From positions 1-54,465 of IMG/VR virus record IMGVR_UViG_3300027741_000084: a stretch of 54,465 bases of DNA, one strand, 5' to 3'. Positions 41,401 to 49,980 of the stretch are shown here, piece after piece. Every line of letters begins with the position of its first letter. Positions within the stretch are counted from its first letter, which is position 1. The notes beneath the pieces were generated by a model. The model did no database searches and was not told where the DNA came from. It saw only the letters and a program-made list of their open reading frames with translations. Source of the stretch: a virus. The position numbers and the translations under genes were made by a program.

Positions 41401-44400
41401 GTTGAGAGAAAAATACAAAACCAGTTCAGGTCAAGCAACCACAGATTTGGATTATATTTTATCTACAATGAAAAAATTTGGTGCGGTTCATAAATTACCA
41501 TATTCTTGGATTTTAAAATATGGATCAATATGGCATCGTTACAAAATTTACAAAGAAACTGGTGTGGATATTTTAGATGAAGTTTGGCAAGATTTTAATT
41601 ATAAAAAAAATTGGGATCCAGCAAATTCAGCAACAACATATACCTATAATCTTACAATAGATGGAACACCAAGAAATTTAGTTTTAGATAACACGACAGG
41701 AACACCTCCATTTACAGATATAAACACAGGATTTTATCCACAATTAATCGATGATTTTAATGTTTTTTTACAAGGATTAAAATTATTTAGTGGTCAAACA
41801 CAAGTGAGCGGATCTTGTGTTAGTCAAAATATTACAGGAACTTGTGAAACTTTTCAAGTTACAGGAACATGTTCTACAAATGGTACAGGAATTACAATTA
41901 ATTCTATATCTAAAAATTATATCAAAGTTCCACACACAATATATTTACCCTCATTGAACGCTAACATACAACTTGTTTCACAAGTAAGTGGAACAACAGG
42001 GGGAACAGGTTATTATACAACACCATTAAACTTTAATGCGGCATTTACCGGATTAGACTTCGTCTTGGGGACATTTGCTGATATAACAAACACATCACCT
42101 TACCCATTACAAATCGGACAAATTTTAAGTGGTAGTTCATCTATATCTGCAACCACCATACAAAGTGTTTTTAGTGCGTCAACAGGAACAACCTCAATTT
42201 ATGAAGTTAGTAAAATTTCCGCAGAGACATTCAATTATACGGTATTGAATCCACCACTACAAATTACATCAATAGATTTAAATGTTATTTCAGGTGGAAC
42301 AATACTTAATGGGCCATATTTGAATGGTAATGTTATTATATCGTCACAAATCTCAGGAACAACGGGAGGTGTAGGACTTTATTCGACATCAACAATACAA
42401 CCACCCACAACATCATCATTTGTTGTTCAAGGGGCATTTATTCAAGGAATTGGATCACCACAAATACAAAATCTCATTAATAATGAAAAATTGGTTTTAT
42501 TAAACACAACTAACTCAACCATTTTTGAATTACCAGGTTTTGATCCAAATAGTATCACTAGATCTATGAGAGTTAGTCCTTGGTCAGTAATTGTTAGTTC
42601 ATCAACTCAACCTGATTTTTATTATGTTTTACCATCTTTTGGTTCTAATGTTAATCAGGCCAAAGAGGAAGCTTTTAAAAACGGAACTATGAAAGTTGAA
42701 CTTTCTAATAATCCTGCGATGTTTAATGGTACGGTTAGGTTATTTTGGAATGTTCCTCAATATGGTTGGTTTGATAATTCAAAACTAAAAAAAAATAATC
42801 CAGAAACATATCTTAAAAAGATATTAAACGAACAAAAAGATCAACAAAACTTTTTAATAACAGGTGATGACACTGAATACACAAGTATAGAAGAACTATT
42901 TACAACTTTTGACATTTCTGTTTTAGATAATTTTGAATCAGAATTTTTAAATTTTAGTCGGTCATTATATGATTATGTGGATACATTACCAAACCCAATT
43001 TCCCAACAAGAAAAAACAAAAACTTCTCAAGGTGAAATTACTTCAGATTCAAATACTGAAAAAGGATATAAAAACTTTCATTACTTGATGAGACAATTAC
43101 TTGTCATAAATAAACCATCAGGAGATTCACCCGAAACAAGACTTGAAAATATAATTTCAAACCAAAACGACACTTTCCAACAAATTTTAGGTGGATTTAT
43201 AAATTATGACGTTTGTTTTAAGTTTGGAAATCCTTCAAATTTTGATAGAAGATTATTTTATACTTTTTCTACAAGATATATTGAAGACCCAATAATATAC
43301 GGTCCTTATGAACAAGGAAATTTACCACCTCAAGTAAGTTTATCACAATCTAAACAACAAAATCCTAAAACATGGGAGGCTTTAGAATATTATGTTGGCA
43401 ATTCATCGATACCAAAATTGAAATATTCAAATAATGGATCATATATAACAGATTTTTTCATTGACCTGAATGTTTTATTTAATGAAAAAAATGTTCAAGA
43501 CTTTGCTCCAATAATTAAAATATATGCAACTCAAAAACTGGCAAATAATAATTTGAATCTAAATAGTTTTTATAAACTTATGGATGCCTATATTGATGAC
43601 TCAAACAAATATGTAGGAAACGTTTTAAACACGATGTTACCTGCGGTTAGAAAACAATTACCAAACATTTTTATAAGTGAAGACGGATCTGCAAATAGAG
43701 CAGATTTAGAAGCTGGTTTTACAGAACAAACAAGAACAGAACTATGGGAAACATTTAAGGCGTTAAACGATACATGGATTGCAGGATTTGATTTTCAAAA
43801 TAAAACTTTATTTGAAGATGTTATGTTGGTGGATAGAGCTAGTAGAAATGTGGGTGATAAAGTATTAGTTGATATTTACGGAATTATTAATTTATTGGAA
43901 GATGGATCAACAGAAAAAAATAAAGGAAGTAGTTCATATAAAAATACTTTATTAGATATGGTTACGACCATTTTAGTTGAAAACAATTTTCAGCACTTTA
44001 TGTTACCGGCATATGTTAATTTCTATAATGTACAAGACGCACAAAAAAACCCAACACCAAGACCTGATGGGACAATGGAATTTGGTAATATGTTATTTGG
44101 TACTTTTTTAAATGTTGATTATAGACAAAGTTCTCCAAAATTTTTGTGTTACTATGTTAGTAAGCCAAGTGAACATTTAAATATGAATAACAATATTGAT
44201 TATAGATTTAGAGATGATGCTTTTGATTTAAGAAGGGCAAGTGATAATCCTTTAATTGAAAATCAAGCAACCAAAATAGATTGGGACAAATCAAATAAAG
44301 TTGTTGGTTTTAATGTTGATCCAACAAAAGAAAATCAACAAATATTTAAATCTTTTAGCGTTTCACAAGATCCGGGAAAACCAACAAGTGAATCTTTACA

Positions 44401-45445
44401 GATTTTGGATCAAATGGCCAATGTTGAAAAAAACAGACGATCATCTACACAAAGTGTTTCATTATTTAATTTATATAAGAATAGAAGTTATAGTTGTTCT
44501 GTTGATATGATGGGATGTGCTTTGATACAACCAATGATGTATTTTAATATTAGAAATATACCTATGTTTTCTGGACCATATATGATTACAAAAGTAAGTC
44601 ACGATGTTTCTGAAAATGGATTTAATACGGTTTTTGAAGGAATAAGACAACCCTTTTATAGTTTACCAACAGTAGATAATTTTTTACAAACCTTAAATGT
44701 TAAAATTCTTTCACAATTACAAAGTAAAATACAAGAAAATGAATCAAAACAAAAACAAGATTCTGCAAATGTATTGTTTCAAGCACAAAATACAATTGCG
44801 AATTTACAATCTCAAGACACTTTAACTAAAAATCAAGATTGTGCAAATCAATTAAATAGTAGGTATAATAATTTTACAGGAGTAGATACTCCACAACCAA
44901 CATCTATTTCAGTAAAAACATTTTTAAATGAATTAAGAAACATTTTAATTGAATTAAAATATGATATGACAGGAGATACTACATATCAAACAGCGGCGTC
45001 AGTTTTTACATTTGTGTTTGTTGACTCAGGAAATAATAATGGAACAGAACTAAGTGCTTATGAAAATAATTACAGCACAATAAATTTACAAGAAGTTTAT
45101 GGTGACACTTTCTTTGAATTTATAAATAGAAAGTATTTTTGTGTTTCAAGAGGAACGGATAAAAATTTACCAATTGTTGCTTTTAGATCTTTAAAAGATT
45201 TTATAAAGTTTGTTTTACTTAAAGTTGGAAATATCCCAACGTTCTTGAATCAAGACGAAAGTAAGTTTTCACAATATGGTGATAACTCTCCACCATATAA
45301 TTTGGCTAAACAATATGTGTTACATTATCCGATCAATCAAAACGCCGATGTTTATACTAAAATTGAGGCGGACAACAATCAAATTGAATCATTAAGGTCA
45401 GAATTTTTAAAAGCTTATCAAATTTTTAAATCATTGTGGTCCTAA
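38390..45445 (+). CDS. Giant baseplate/hub protein (2351 residues)
   Basis: One unbroken frame of 2351 codons. Residues ~135-240 hold a conserved-looking structural core (SIKMSIGTDFLPQIDVELED, then YPQFTLTLKGYYGKAIKFPI and RLKFYGYKYTLLSYVNFGAL). Residues ~1135-1390 are a Ser/Thr/Gly-rich beta-module that looks inserted and contains a repeated element (LVSQVSGTTGGTGYY and IISSQISGTTGGVGLY). At ~2035-2085, MGCALIQPMMYFNIRNIPMF and YMITKVSHDVSENGFNTVFE recall the last domain of hub proteins of the gp27/late-control D type. The last ~170 residues (SVKTFLNELRNILIELKYDM) are unplaced. Position after gp53 fits a wedge or hub protein. The size is extreme for a baseplate protein. Confidence 0.6.
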   Translation: MVDNQENILVELDYDNISLIDPNKVIDEQGNVKDRLVKQEDLVYYANLECNVLPRTKLAVGSAMNDSQRTISVAKINFLNPGNKTFMDTAWSDELTGKGTLQGKGVNQPRQTAVKNPNQTNDYYITQNLWSNGTPGAVDNGFLGMKSIKMSIGTDFLPQIDVELEDIKGRALFESGNNSPYAAFFQLPYPQFTLTLKGYYGKAIKFPIMLQSFTSTFDPGTHNFQIRLKFYGYKYTLLSYVNFGALMAVPQMYRNNVTQTPVSKTQGNQQSSSDTLATTLSVSRGYQKMREVYSDYKSKGLIPDDFPEITLNQLKYRLQKFIDDVLSQFEKENMGVLSDMTLYTNNLLAYQQKIFLYANASWYGTFMDRDNPIVLKENSQNVYIFKKELDANKRSEGVTKLKGDIEQYNDVLNQNGVFGINGKYTVGGITTKSNIDVPISLKTLQKKITISDIDFVKTYTAQKNAPKGNYKESDDVIVQFKQTLQSQLLVNDNTTYFFEGPNSFMSITDNIAKTASETRKKVETEITASLSSKFNSQGNGGLGFIPSIRNVLAVFYCQGETFLRLLDEVHKKAWDQRENQYRRAAIFGNSSTAPSVDLKTSTQNNEPIYPWPQVLKESVGEDNKEKFEIIYPGDQTVANTYRAYSPEVWPEVEFVEQFIKGYTERQLNNNDSKVFETNFKPLRISLNAIDFPTTNQIFQNKEESKYFYEIYERLLLNSFYSNFNRKSGYPLAMYEVESEDEAINILQSLGSDNPFLSKILKEYLLDSNNYVSFLKHISNEGQGESWQTYIRGEFVTPYIKNEVINPNRIINNEIFNSLKSQPDVSLSSPKNLANIDKYLTGSSASNEFDFIDTYPLVDLNWDKNNLADGKSLNNAKEAFDTKQVIQYNNIHKTITNFGLSTTVNDIRPFTYFNFQNLNVTPDTTNLKTFYNTRTYFNQLITEGNLYYSNYSNYLDASQTTSMLNTPYFINAIQKGVFNFRYKQTDLAPYKLGAYLFLNSLPLATLREKYKTSSGQATTDLDYILSTMKKFGAVHKLPYSWILKYGSIWHRYKIYKETGVDILDEVWQDFNYKKNWDPANSATTYTYNLTIDGTPRNLVLDNTTGTPPFTDINTGFYPQLIDDFNVFLQGLKLFSGQTQVSGSCVSQNITGTCETFQVTGTCSTNGTGITINSISKNYIKVPHTIYLPSLNANIQLVSQVSGTTGGTGYYTTPLNFNAAFTGLDFVLGTFADITNTSPYPLQIGQILSGSSSISATTIQSVFSASTGTTSIYEVSKISAETFNYTVLNPPLQITSIDLNVISGGTILNGPYLNGNVIISSQISGTTGGVGLYSTSTIQPPTTSSFVVQGAFIQGIGSPQIQNLINNEKLVLLNTTNSTIFELPGFDPNSITRSMRVSPWSVIVSSSTQPDFYYVLPSFGSNVNQAKEEAFKNGTMKVELSNNPAMFNGTVRLFWNVPQYGWFDNSKLKKNNPETYLKKILNEQKDQQNFLITGDDTEYTSIEELFTTFDISVLDNFESEFLNFSRSLYDYVDTLPNPISQQEKTKTSQGEITSDSNTEKGYKNFHYLMRQLLVINKPSGDSPETRLENIISNQNDTFQQILGGFINYDVCFKFGNPSNFDRRLFYTFSTRYIEDPIIYGPYEQGNLPPQVSLSQSKQQNPKTWEALEYYVGNSSIPKLKYSNNGSYITDFFIDLNVLFNEKNVQDFAPIIKIYATQKLANNNLNLNSFYKLMDAYIDDSNKYVGNVLNTMLPAVRKQLPNIFISEDGSANRADLEAGFTEQTRTELWETFKALNDTWIAGFDFQNKTLFEDVMLVDRASRNVGDKVLVDIYGIINLLEDGSTEKNKGSSSYKNTLLDMVTTILVENNFQHFMLPAYVNFYNVQDAQKNPTPRPDGTMEFGNMLFGTFLNVDYRQSSPKFLCYYVSKPSEHLNMNNNIDYRFRDDAFDLRRASDNPLIENQATKIDWDKSNKVVGFNVDPTKENQQIFKSFSVSQDPGKPTSESLQILDQMANVEKNRRSSTQSVSLFNLYKNRSYSCSVDMMGCALIQPMMYFNIRNIPMFSGPYMITKVSHDVSENGFNTVFEGIRQPFYSLPTVDNFLQTLNVKILSQLQSKIQENESKQKQDSANVLFQAQNTIANLQSQDTLTKNQDCANQLNSRYNNFTGVDTPQPTSISVKTFLNELRNILIELKYDMTGDTTYQTAASVFTFVFVDSGNNNGTELSAYENNYSTINLQEVYGDTFFEFINRKYFCVSRGTDKNLPIVAFRSLKDFIKFVLLKVGNIPTFLNQDESKFSQYGDNSPPYNLAKQYVLHYPINQNADVYTKIEADNNQIESLRSEFLKAYQIFKSLWS

Positions 45446-45460
45446 ATAAAATAATACAGA

Positions 45461-45467
45461 TATTTAT
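45461..45467 (+). promoter_or_regulatory. TATTTAT element before the 45482 gene
   Basis: It ends 14 nt before ATG 45482. Confidence 0.45.
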
Positions 45468-45481
45468 AATAAAAATTATAT

Positions 45482-45706
45482 ATGAATACAAAACTTATAT
45501 TAGATAACTACTTGGGTAAAAACACAAGAGTTTCAGAGAAGGATAAAGGTAATGGTTACAAAGAAGTTTGTGATTTAGATACTGGAGACTGCTACACAGT
45601 AAGAATGAAAGATGGTTTAATTGAAAGAGTTGACAACACTAAAAATTCTTTTAAAAAAATCCAAGTTGAGACCAAGAATGGTATAAAAACATTATTAAAC
45701 GGATAG
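45482..45706 (+). CDS. Small phage protein, function unknown
   Basis: 74 residues. The sequence is polar and beta-leaning with two cysteines in YKEVCDLDTGDCYTVRMKDG. No family was recognised. It is separated by 1 nt from the following gene, and a TATTTAT stands 14 nt upstream. It is bicistronic with the scaffold-like or linker protein at 45708 and probably belongs to morphogenesis, but this is inference from location. Confidence 0.5.
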   Translation: MNTKLILDNYLGKNTRVSEKDKGNGYKEVCDLDTGDCYTVRMKDGLIERVDNTKNSFKKIQVETKNGIKTLLNG

Positions 45707-45707
45707 T

Positions 45708-46394
45708 ATGAAATTAGATGAAAAAATATTAGAAGAAATCGCAAGATATAGATCAATCAACAACTATATTACAGAGCAAGAAGTTCCACCACCACCTGGA
45801 GACGTTCCACCACCACCTGTTGATCCGGCAGCGGCCCCATCACCTGATGCAGGAGCATCCCCAGCACCTGACGCAGGAGCAGCCCCAACACCACCAGCAG
45901 CTCCTGAAGGAGAACCAATTGATGTTGGTGCAGATCCTGACGTTGAAGAGGTTGGAGCAGAAGGAGAAGAAGGTGAAGGAGAAACTGAAGAGTTGGACAT
46001 CACTGATTTGGTTGATTCTCAAAAAACAATGGCAGACAAACAAGAAGAATATTTTGAAAATCTTTTTGGTCAAATAAAGAAAATGGAAGAAAAATTGTCA
46101 GAAATGGATAGTTTAGTTCAAAAAATAGATTCGTTAGATTCTAAAGTTGAAAAATATAGACCAAAAACGGCACAAGAAAAACTACAATTAAGAAGTTTAG
46201 ATTCAGGACCATTCAAACAAAATTTGGCAGACTTCTTTAAAGACAAAGAAGAGGAAATGGAAAAAACAGGAAAAAACGAATACGTTTTAACCCAAGACGA
46301 AGTTGAAAATTTTAGCCCATCAGAAATTGAAAAATCATTTAATGAACCAATGGAAGATGAAGACGACATATTATTGAATAGATATAATTCGTAA
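45708..46394 (+). CDS. Acidic Pro/Ala-rich coiled-coil protein (possible scaffold or internal protein)
   Basis: 228 residues. Residues 1-25 (MKLDEKILEEIARYRSINNY followed by ITEQE) are a basic/acidic helix with an I-T-E site. Residues ~26-70 are a Pro/Ala linker (PPPPGDVPPPPVDPAAAPSP). Residues ~75-100 are very acidic (VGAEGEEGEGETEE). Residues ~110-160 are a coiled coil (QIKKMEEKLSEMDSLVQKID). The C-terminus is acidic. Helical acidic proteins with a capsid-targeting-like head occur among prohead scaffold and internal proteins of T4-like phages. No homologue was recognised, so this is only a suggestion. A strong terminator follows at 46398-46431. Confidence 0.45.
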   Translation: MKLDEKILEEIARYRSINNYITEQEVPPPPGDVPPPPVDPAAAPSPDAGASPAPDAGAAPTPPAAPEGEPIDVGADPDVEEVGAEGEEGEGETEELDITDLVDSQKTMADKQEEYFENLFGQIKKMEEKLSEMDSLVQKIDSLDSKVEKYRPKTAQEKLQLRSLDSGPFKQNLADFFKDKEEEMEKTGKNEYVLTQDEVENFSPSEIEKSFNEPMEDEDDILLNRYNS

Positions 46395-46397
46395 GGT

Positions 46398-46431
46398 ATA
46401 AGGTCACAAATTGTGACCTTATATTTTTTTT
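46398..46431 (+). terminator. Rho-independent terminator after the 45708 gene
   Basis: ATAAGGTCAC, loop AAATT, GTGACCTTAT, then a T run. The stem is a perfect 10 bp and separates the morphogenesis genes from the gp32-like gene. Confidence 0.88.
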
Positions 46432-46441
46432 AAGAATACCA

Positions 46442-46475
46442 TTTGACTATAACTTTTTATACCCTTATACTTTTT
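46442..46475 (+). promoter_or_regulatory. Bacteroidota-like promoter before the gp32-like gene
   Basis: TTTG (46442-46445) and TACTTTTT (46468-46475) are separated by 22 nt. This approximates the Bacteroidota vegetative consensus TTTG...TAnnTTTG, with one mismatch and slightly long spacing. It lies after the terminator and in front of the gp32-like gene, which lacks TATTTAT. Confidence 0.35.
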
Positions 46476-46503
46476 ACATATAAACTTTTAATTTTAATTT
46501 TAC

Positions 46504-47367
46504 ATGGCGACAAATGTTTTAGACGCGGTTTTGGCTCAATATGAAAGTTCAAAACAAAGTGGTTCTTCTTCCACTTCAAAAATGTCACAAGAAGAAAGAA
46601 TGAAAAAATATTTCGCAGCTCTTTTGAAAGAGAACGAAAAACAAGGACAAAAACGTGTTCGAATTTTACCAACAACAGACGGATCTTCACCCTTCAAAGA
46701 AGTATGGTTTCACGAAATTTCATTGGATGGAAAATGGCAAAAATTCTATGATCCAGGAAAAAATGACAATGAAAGATCACCTTTGAATGAGGTATATGAA
46801 GAACTTATGTCAACAGGAAAAGATTCTGATAAAGAATTGGCAAAACAATATAAGGCTCGCAAATTCTATATCGTTAAAGTTATTGACCGAGATAACGAAC
46901 AAGATGGAGTTAAATTTTGGAGATTCAAACATAACTACAAACAAGAAGGAATCTTAGACAAAGTTATTCCAATTTGGAAAGCAAAAGGAGATATCACAGA
47001 CCCAACAACAGGACGAGATCTAATTTTGGAACTAACCAAAGCCAAAACACCAAAAGGAGCATTTTACACAGTTATTCAAACTGTAATGTATGATGACCCA
47101 TCACCAATTTCTAAAGATGAAGATCAATTAACAGAATGGGTTTCAGATGAAATGACATGGGAAGATGTTTATTCAAAAAAACCTGTTGAATATCTTGAAG
47201 CAATCGCAAGAGGAGAAACTCCACGTTGGGATTCTGAAAAAGGTGGATATGTTTATGCAAACGATGAAACCGCAGAATTTTCTATGGGAGGATCAAAATC
47301 CAAATCAATTAACGAAGTTGAAGATCCACAAGCAAACGATCAGGTTGACGAAGAATTACCATTCTAA
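46504..47367 (+). CDS. 32: Single-stranded DNA-binding protein (T4 gp32-like)
   Basis: 287 residues. The basic N-terminal region (RMKKYFAALLKENEKQGQKR, then VRILPTTDGSSPFKEVWFHE) is the OB-fold start of gp32-like proteins. The C-terminus is acidic and ends in DQVDEELPF, the typical SSB protein-interaction tail. T4 gp32 has a zinc site, but I see no cysteine in this protein, so that ligand set is absent. It would coat template DNA and recruit UvsX and the helicase. It lies between two terminators (46398 and 47387) and has a Bacteroidota-like promoter upstream (46442-46475), so it is a separate, probably early, transcript. Confidence 0.85.
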   Translation: MATNVLDAVLAQYESSKQSGSSSTSKMSQEERMKKYFAALLKENEKQGQKRVRILPTTDGSSPFKEVWFHEISLDGKWQKFYDPGKNDNERSPLNEVYEELMSTGKDSDKELAKQYKARKFYIVKVIDRDNEQDGVKFWRFKHNYKQEGILDKVIPIWKAKGDITDPTTGRDLILELTKAKTPKGAFYTVIQTVMYDDPSPISKDEDQLTEWVSDEMTWEDVYSKKPVEYLEAIARGETPRWDSEKGGYVYANDETAEFSMGGSKSKSINEVEDPQANDQVDEELPF

Positions 47368-47386
47368 AAAAAACCAAAGTATTATC

Positions 47387-47420
47387 AAAACACCGATTTA
47401 CAATGTCGGTGTTTTTTTTT
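47387..47420 (+). terminator. Rho-independent terminator after the gp32-like gene
   Basis: AAAACACCGA pairs with TCGGTGTTTT around a 9-nt loop, followed by further T residues. It lies between gp32-like and uvsX, so uvsX needs its own promoter or read-through. Confidence 0.85.
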
Positions 47421-47443
47421 ATCATTAAATTAAATAGAAAATT

Positions 47444-48451
47444 ATGGCAATTAAGAAAAATGATTTTAGTTCATTAAAAAAGAAATTTTCCACATCAGCA
47501 AAATATAAACCACAAAGATTTTTTGATTTGGGTCAACCTTTTTTGGATGCTGTGGGACTTCCTGGTCCTGCTATGGGACATATAAATATGTTTTTGGGAC
47601 ATTCAGATACAGGAAAAACAACAGCACTTGTTAAAACTGCGGTTGACGCTCAAAAGAAAGGTATTCTTCCTGTGTTTATTATTACAGAACAAAAATGGAG
47701 TTTTGATCACGCAAAACTTATGGGTTTTGACTGTGAAGAAGTTGTCGACACCGAAACAGGTGAGTTAGAATGGGACGGGTTTTACATATTTAACAATAAC
47801 TTCAATTACATCGAACAAATTACAGATTACATTAATGAATTATTAGATGCTCAAGAAAAAGGGGATTTGGATTATTCTTTATGTATTATGTGGGATTCAG
47901 TTGGATCTGTTCCTTGTAAAATGACTTACGAAGGTAAAGGAGGAAAGCAACATAATGCTAGCGTTTTAGCAGACAAAATCGGTATGGGAATCAATCAAAG
48001 AATTTCAGGATCACGTAAGTCTGACTCTAAATACGAAAATACTTTAATTATCGTAAATCAGCCTTGGGTGGAGTTGCCGGATAATCCTTTTGGACAACCC
48101 AAGATTAAAGCAAAGGGCGGTGAGGCAATTTGGTTAAACTCTTCATTGGTATTTTTATTTGGTAATCAAAAGGGTGCAGGAACAACAAAAATTACAGCAA
48201 CAAAAGACAAAAGAACTGTAAAGTTCGCATCAAGAACAAAAGTGTCAGTTATGAAAAATCACATCAATGGACTTGGTTTTGAAGATGGGAAAATAATTGT
48301 AACACCACACGGTTTTTTACCTGGCAAGGAAGCGTCTGAAGAAAAAGCATCAATCGAACAATACAAGAAAGATTATGCTGAATATTGGAAAGAAATAATT
48401 GGAGTCGATGGTGACTTTGATTTGAAAGCAGAAAAAGAAGAAGTAGAGTAG
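47444..48451 (+). CDS. uvsX: RecA-like recombinase (T4 UvsX)
   Basis: 335 residues, close to T4 UvsX. Walker A is GHSDTGKT (residues 52-59) and Walker B ends at Asp151 in LCIMWDSVGS. The ISGSRKSDSKYENTLIIVNQ and SRTKVSVMKNHINGLGF segments fit the DNA-binding loop and C-domain. It catalyses strand exchange on gp32-coated DNA and drives recombination-dependent replication. Its ATG follows the hairpin terminator of the gp32-like gene by 24 nt. The next gene starts 22 nt downstream on GTG. Confidence 0.9.
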   Translation: MAIKKNDFSSLKKKFSTSAKYKPQRFFDLGQPFLDAVGLPGPAMGHINMFLGHSDTGKTTALVKTAVDAQKKGILPVFIITEQKWSFDHAKLMGFDCEEVVDTETGELEWDGFYIFNNNFNYIEQITDYINELLDAQEKGDLDYSLCIMWDSVGSVPCKMTYEGKGGKQHNASVLADKIGMGINQRISGSRKSDSKYENTLIIVNQPWVELPDNPFGQPKIKAKGGEAIWLNSSLVFLFGNQKGAGTTKITATKDKRTVKFASRTKVSVMKNHINGLGFEDGKIIVTPHGFLPGKEASEEKASIEQYKKDYAEYWKEIIGVDGDFDLKAEKEEVE

Positions 48452-48472
48452 TAATAATTTAAAAGACAAGAA

Positions 48473-49483
48473 GTGTCAAAAACGTTATTGGTTGACGGAA
48501 ACAACCTATTAAAAATCGGATTTCACGGAGTAAGAGATTTCTTTAATAAAGGAGAACACGTTGGGGGTATTTGGCACTTTCTAAATACCCTAAAACGTTT
48601 CCTTGACGAGAATAACTATAACAAAGTAGTTGTGTTTTGGGATGGAGAAACAAGTTCATCACAAAGAAGATTATTATATCCAAAATACAAACTTAATCGT
48701 AAAACTAGTAACCCCGAAGATTTTAAAGAAGAATCGTTTTTAAAACAAAAACAAAGGGTTAAAGAATACCTTGAGGAAATGTTTGTTAGACAATTGGACG
48801 TTGAAAATTCAGAAGCCGATGATCTGATTGCTTATTATTGTCAGATTTCTGAAGACGAAAGTAAAACAATATTTTCGACAGATAGAGACCTTACACAACT
48901 TATTTCTAAAGATGTGACAATCTATTCACCAATAACAAAAAGGTATTATAAGAATGGAGATACGATTAAAATTGATCAAATAGAGATTCCCCACTATAAT
49001 GTTAAAACATATAAAATATTAACTGGTGATAGTTCAGATAATATTGATGGTATTTTTTATCTTGGTGAAAAAACTTTTGTAAAATTATTTCCTGAAATAC
49101 TTGAAAAGGAAATTAGTATTACTGATATTTTAACAAAAGGTGAAGAATTATTAAAAGAACAGAAAGAAAATGTGGTTTTAAAAAATCTTTTAAGTGGAAA
49201 AACAAAAGAGGGAATATTTGGGGACGAGTTTTTTGTTATTAACGAAAAATTAGTTGACTTATCAAAGCCTTTGATTTCCGAAGAAGGAAAAGAGTTAGTT
49301 CGATCGTATTACTCTGAGTCGTTGGATCCAGACGGAAGGGGACACAGGAATTTAATTCGTATGATGATGGACGACGGATTCTTTAAATACTTACCAAAGG
49401 GTGACGACTCGTGGGTAAATTTTTTAAAACCATTTTTAAAACTATCAAGAAAAGAAAAAAGTAAGTTTAGAAACAAAAAGTAG
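48473..49483 (+). CDS. rnh: 5'-3' exonuclease/flap endonuclease (T4 RNase H-like)
   Basis: 336 residues from a GTG start at 48473. The FEN active-site acids are in place: LLVDGNNLLK (Asp8), VVFWDGE (Asp57), NSEADDLIAYY (Glu114, Asp116, Asp117), FSTDRDLTQL (Asp137, Asp139), and the helix-hairpin-helix neighbour TGDSSDNIDGI (Asp186, Asp189). This is the T4 RNase H type: it removes RNA primers and flaps on the lagging strand. There is no ATG near the start, and GTG fits the motif-start distance. It sits in a co-directional replication operon with UvsX, an unknown gene and the helicase. Confidence 0.85.
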   Translation: MSKTLLVDGNNLLKIGFHGVRDFFNKGEHVGGIWHFLNTLKRFLDENNYNKVVVFWDGETSSSQRRLLYPKYKLNRKTSNPEDFKEESFLKQKQRVKEYLEEMFVRQLDVENSEADDLIAYYCQISEDESKTIFSTDRDLTQLISKDVTIYSPITKRYYKNGDTIKIDQIEIPHYNVKTYKILTGDSSDNIDGIFYLGEKTFVKLFPEILEKEISITDILTKGEELLKEQKENVVLKNLLSGKTKEGIFGDEFFVINEKLVDLSKPLISEEGKELVRSYYSESLDPDGRGHRNLIRMMMDDGFFKYLPKGDDSWVNFLKPFLKLSRKEKSKFRNKK

Positions 49484-49497
49484 AAACCAAAAAAACT

Positions 49498-49947
49498 ATG
49501 AAAGAACAAGAAATAACAAAAGTAGAATTTTTGTTAATGTGTAATGAAAACATTGTTGTCCAAAGATTTTTTAATGTTAGAGGATTCAATAAAAACGCTC
49601 ACAAATCAGAAAATTTTTATGATCATATTAATTCGTTGTGTAACGAACTACAATATGATTTGAAGATGAGATCTGTAAGTTATTTATTGACTAATCAATA
49701 CGAGATTTTTGAAAATCCCGAAATCTTAAACACATCAATTACGGATGGTCCAGAAAAATTTAATTTAATTATTAAGGTTGGAGACCTGACAATTTGTCAT
49801 AGGCAGTTTGATGCCAAAGTATACCCTCCGAAGGTAAGATACACCGTAGACCTACGCCCAAAGTTAAAAACGATAATGGCTGGTCTTACTGACATTTTTT
49901 CAGGTAAGAAATTTAATTATTTTTATCCCGAACTTATCAAAAATTAA
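49498..49947 (+). CDS. Conserved-looking replication-region protein, function unknown
   Basis: 149 residues. Visible features are EFLLMCNENIVVQRFFNVRG at the start and ICHRQFDAKVYPPKVRYTVD near 109-128, with a C-terminal KFNYFYPELIKN. It has no catalytic motif that I recognise. It is flanked by the RNase H-like gene (14 nt away) and the helicase gene (33 nt away) on the same strand, so it is likely to serve replication or recombination. A loader role is only speculation. Confidence 0.55.
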   Translation: MKEQEITKVEFLLMCNENIVVQRFFNVRGFNKNAHKSENFYDHINSLCNELQYDLKMRSVSYLLTNQYEIFENPEILNTSITDGPEKFNLIIKVGDLTICHRQFDAKVYPPKVRYTVDLRPKLKTIMAGLTDIFSGKKFNYFYPELIKN

Positions 49948-49950
49948 TAG

Positions 49951-49957
49951 TATTTAT
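49951..49957 (+). promoter_or_regulatory. 41: TATTTAT element before the helicase gene
   Basis: It lies 23 nt before ATG 49981, upstream of the only clear Shine-Dalgarno in the window. Confidence 0.4.
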
Positions 49958-49963
49958 CATACG

Positions 49964-49970
49964 AAAGGAG
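49964..49970 (+). promoter_or_regulatory. 41: Shine-Dalgarno of the helicase gene
   Basis: AAAGGAG lies 10 nt before ATG 49981. It is unusual here because nearly all other starts show no such site. Confidence 0.5.
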
Positions 49971-49980
49971 AAACAAGACA

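Noticed and set aside
45764-46073. Overlapping antisense and sense frames rich in Gly/Ala/Ser or Gln/His
   Set aside because: They come from the Pro/Ala/Glu repeat codons of the real gene at 45708 and have no start context.
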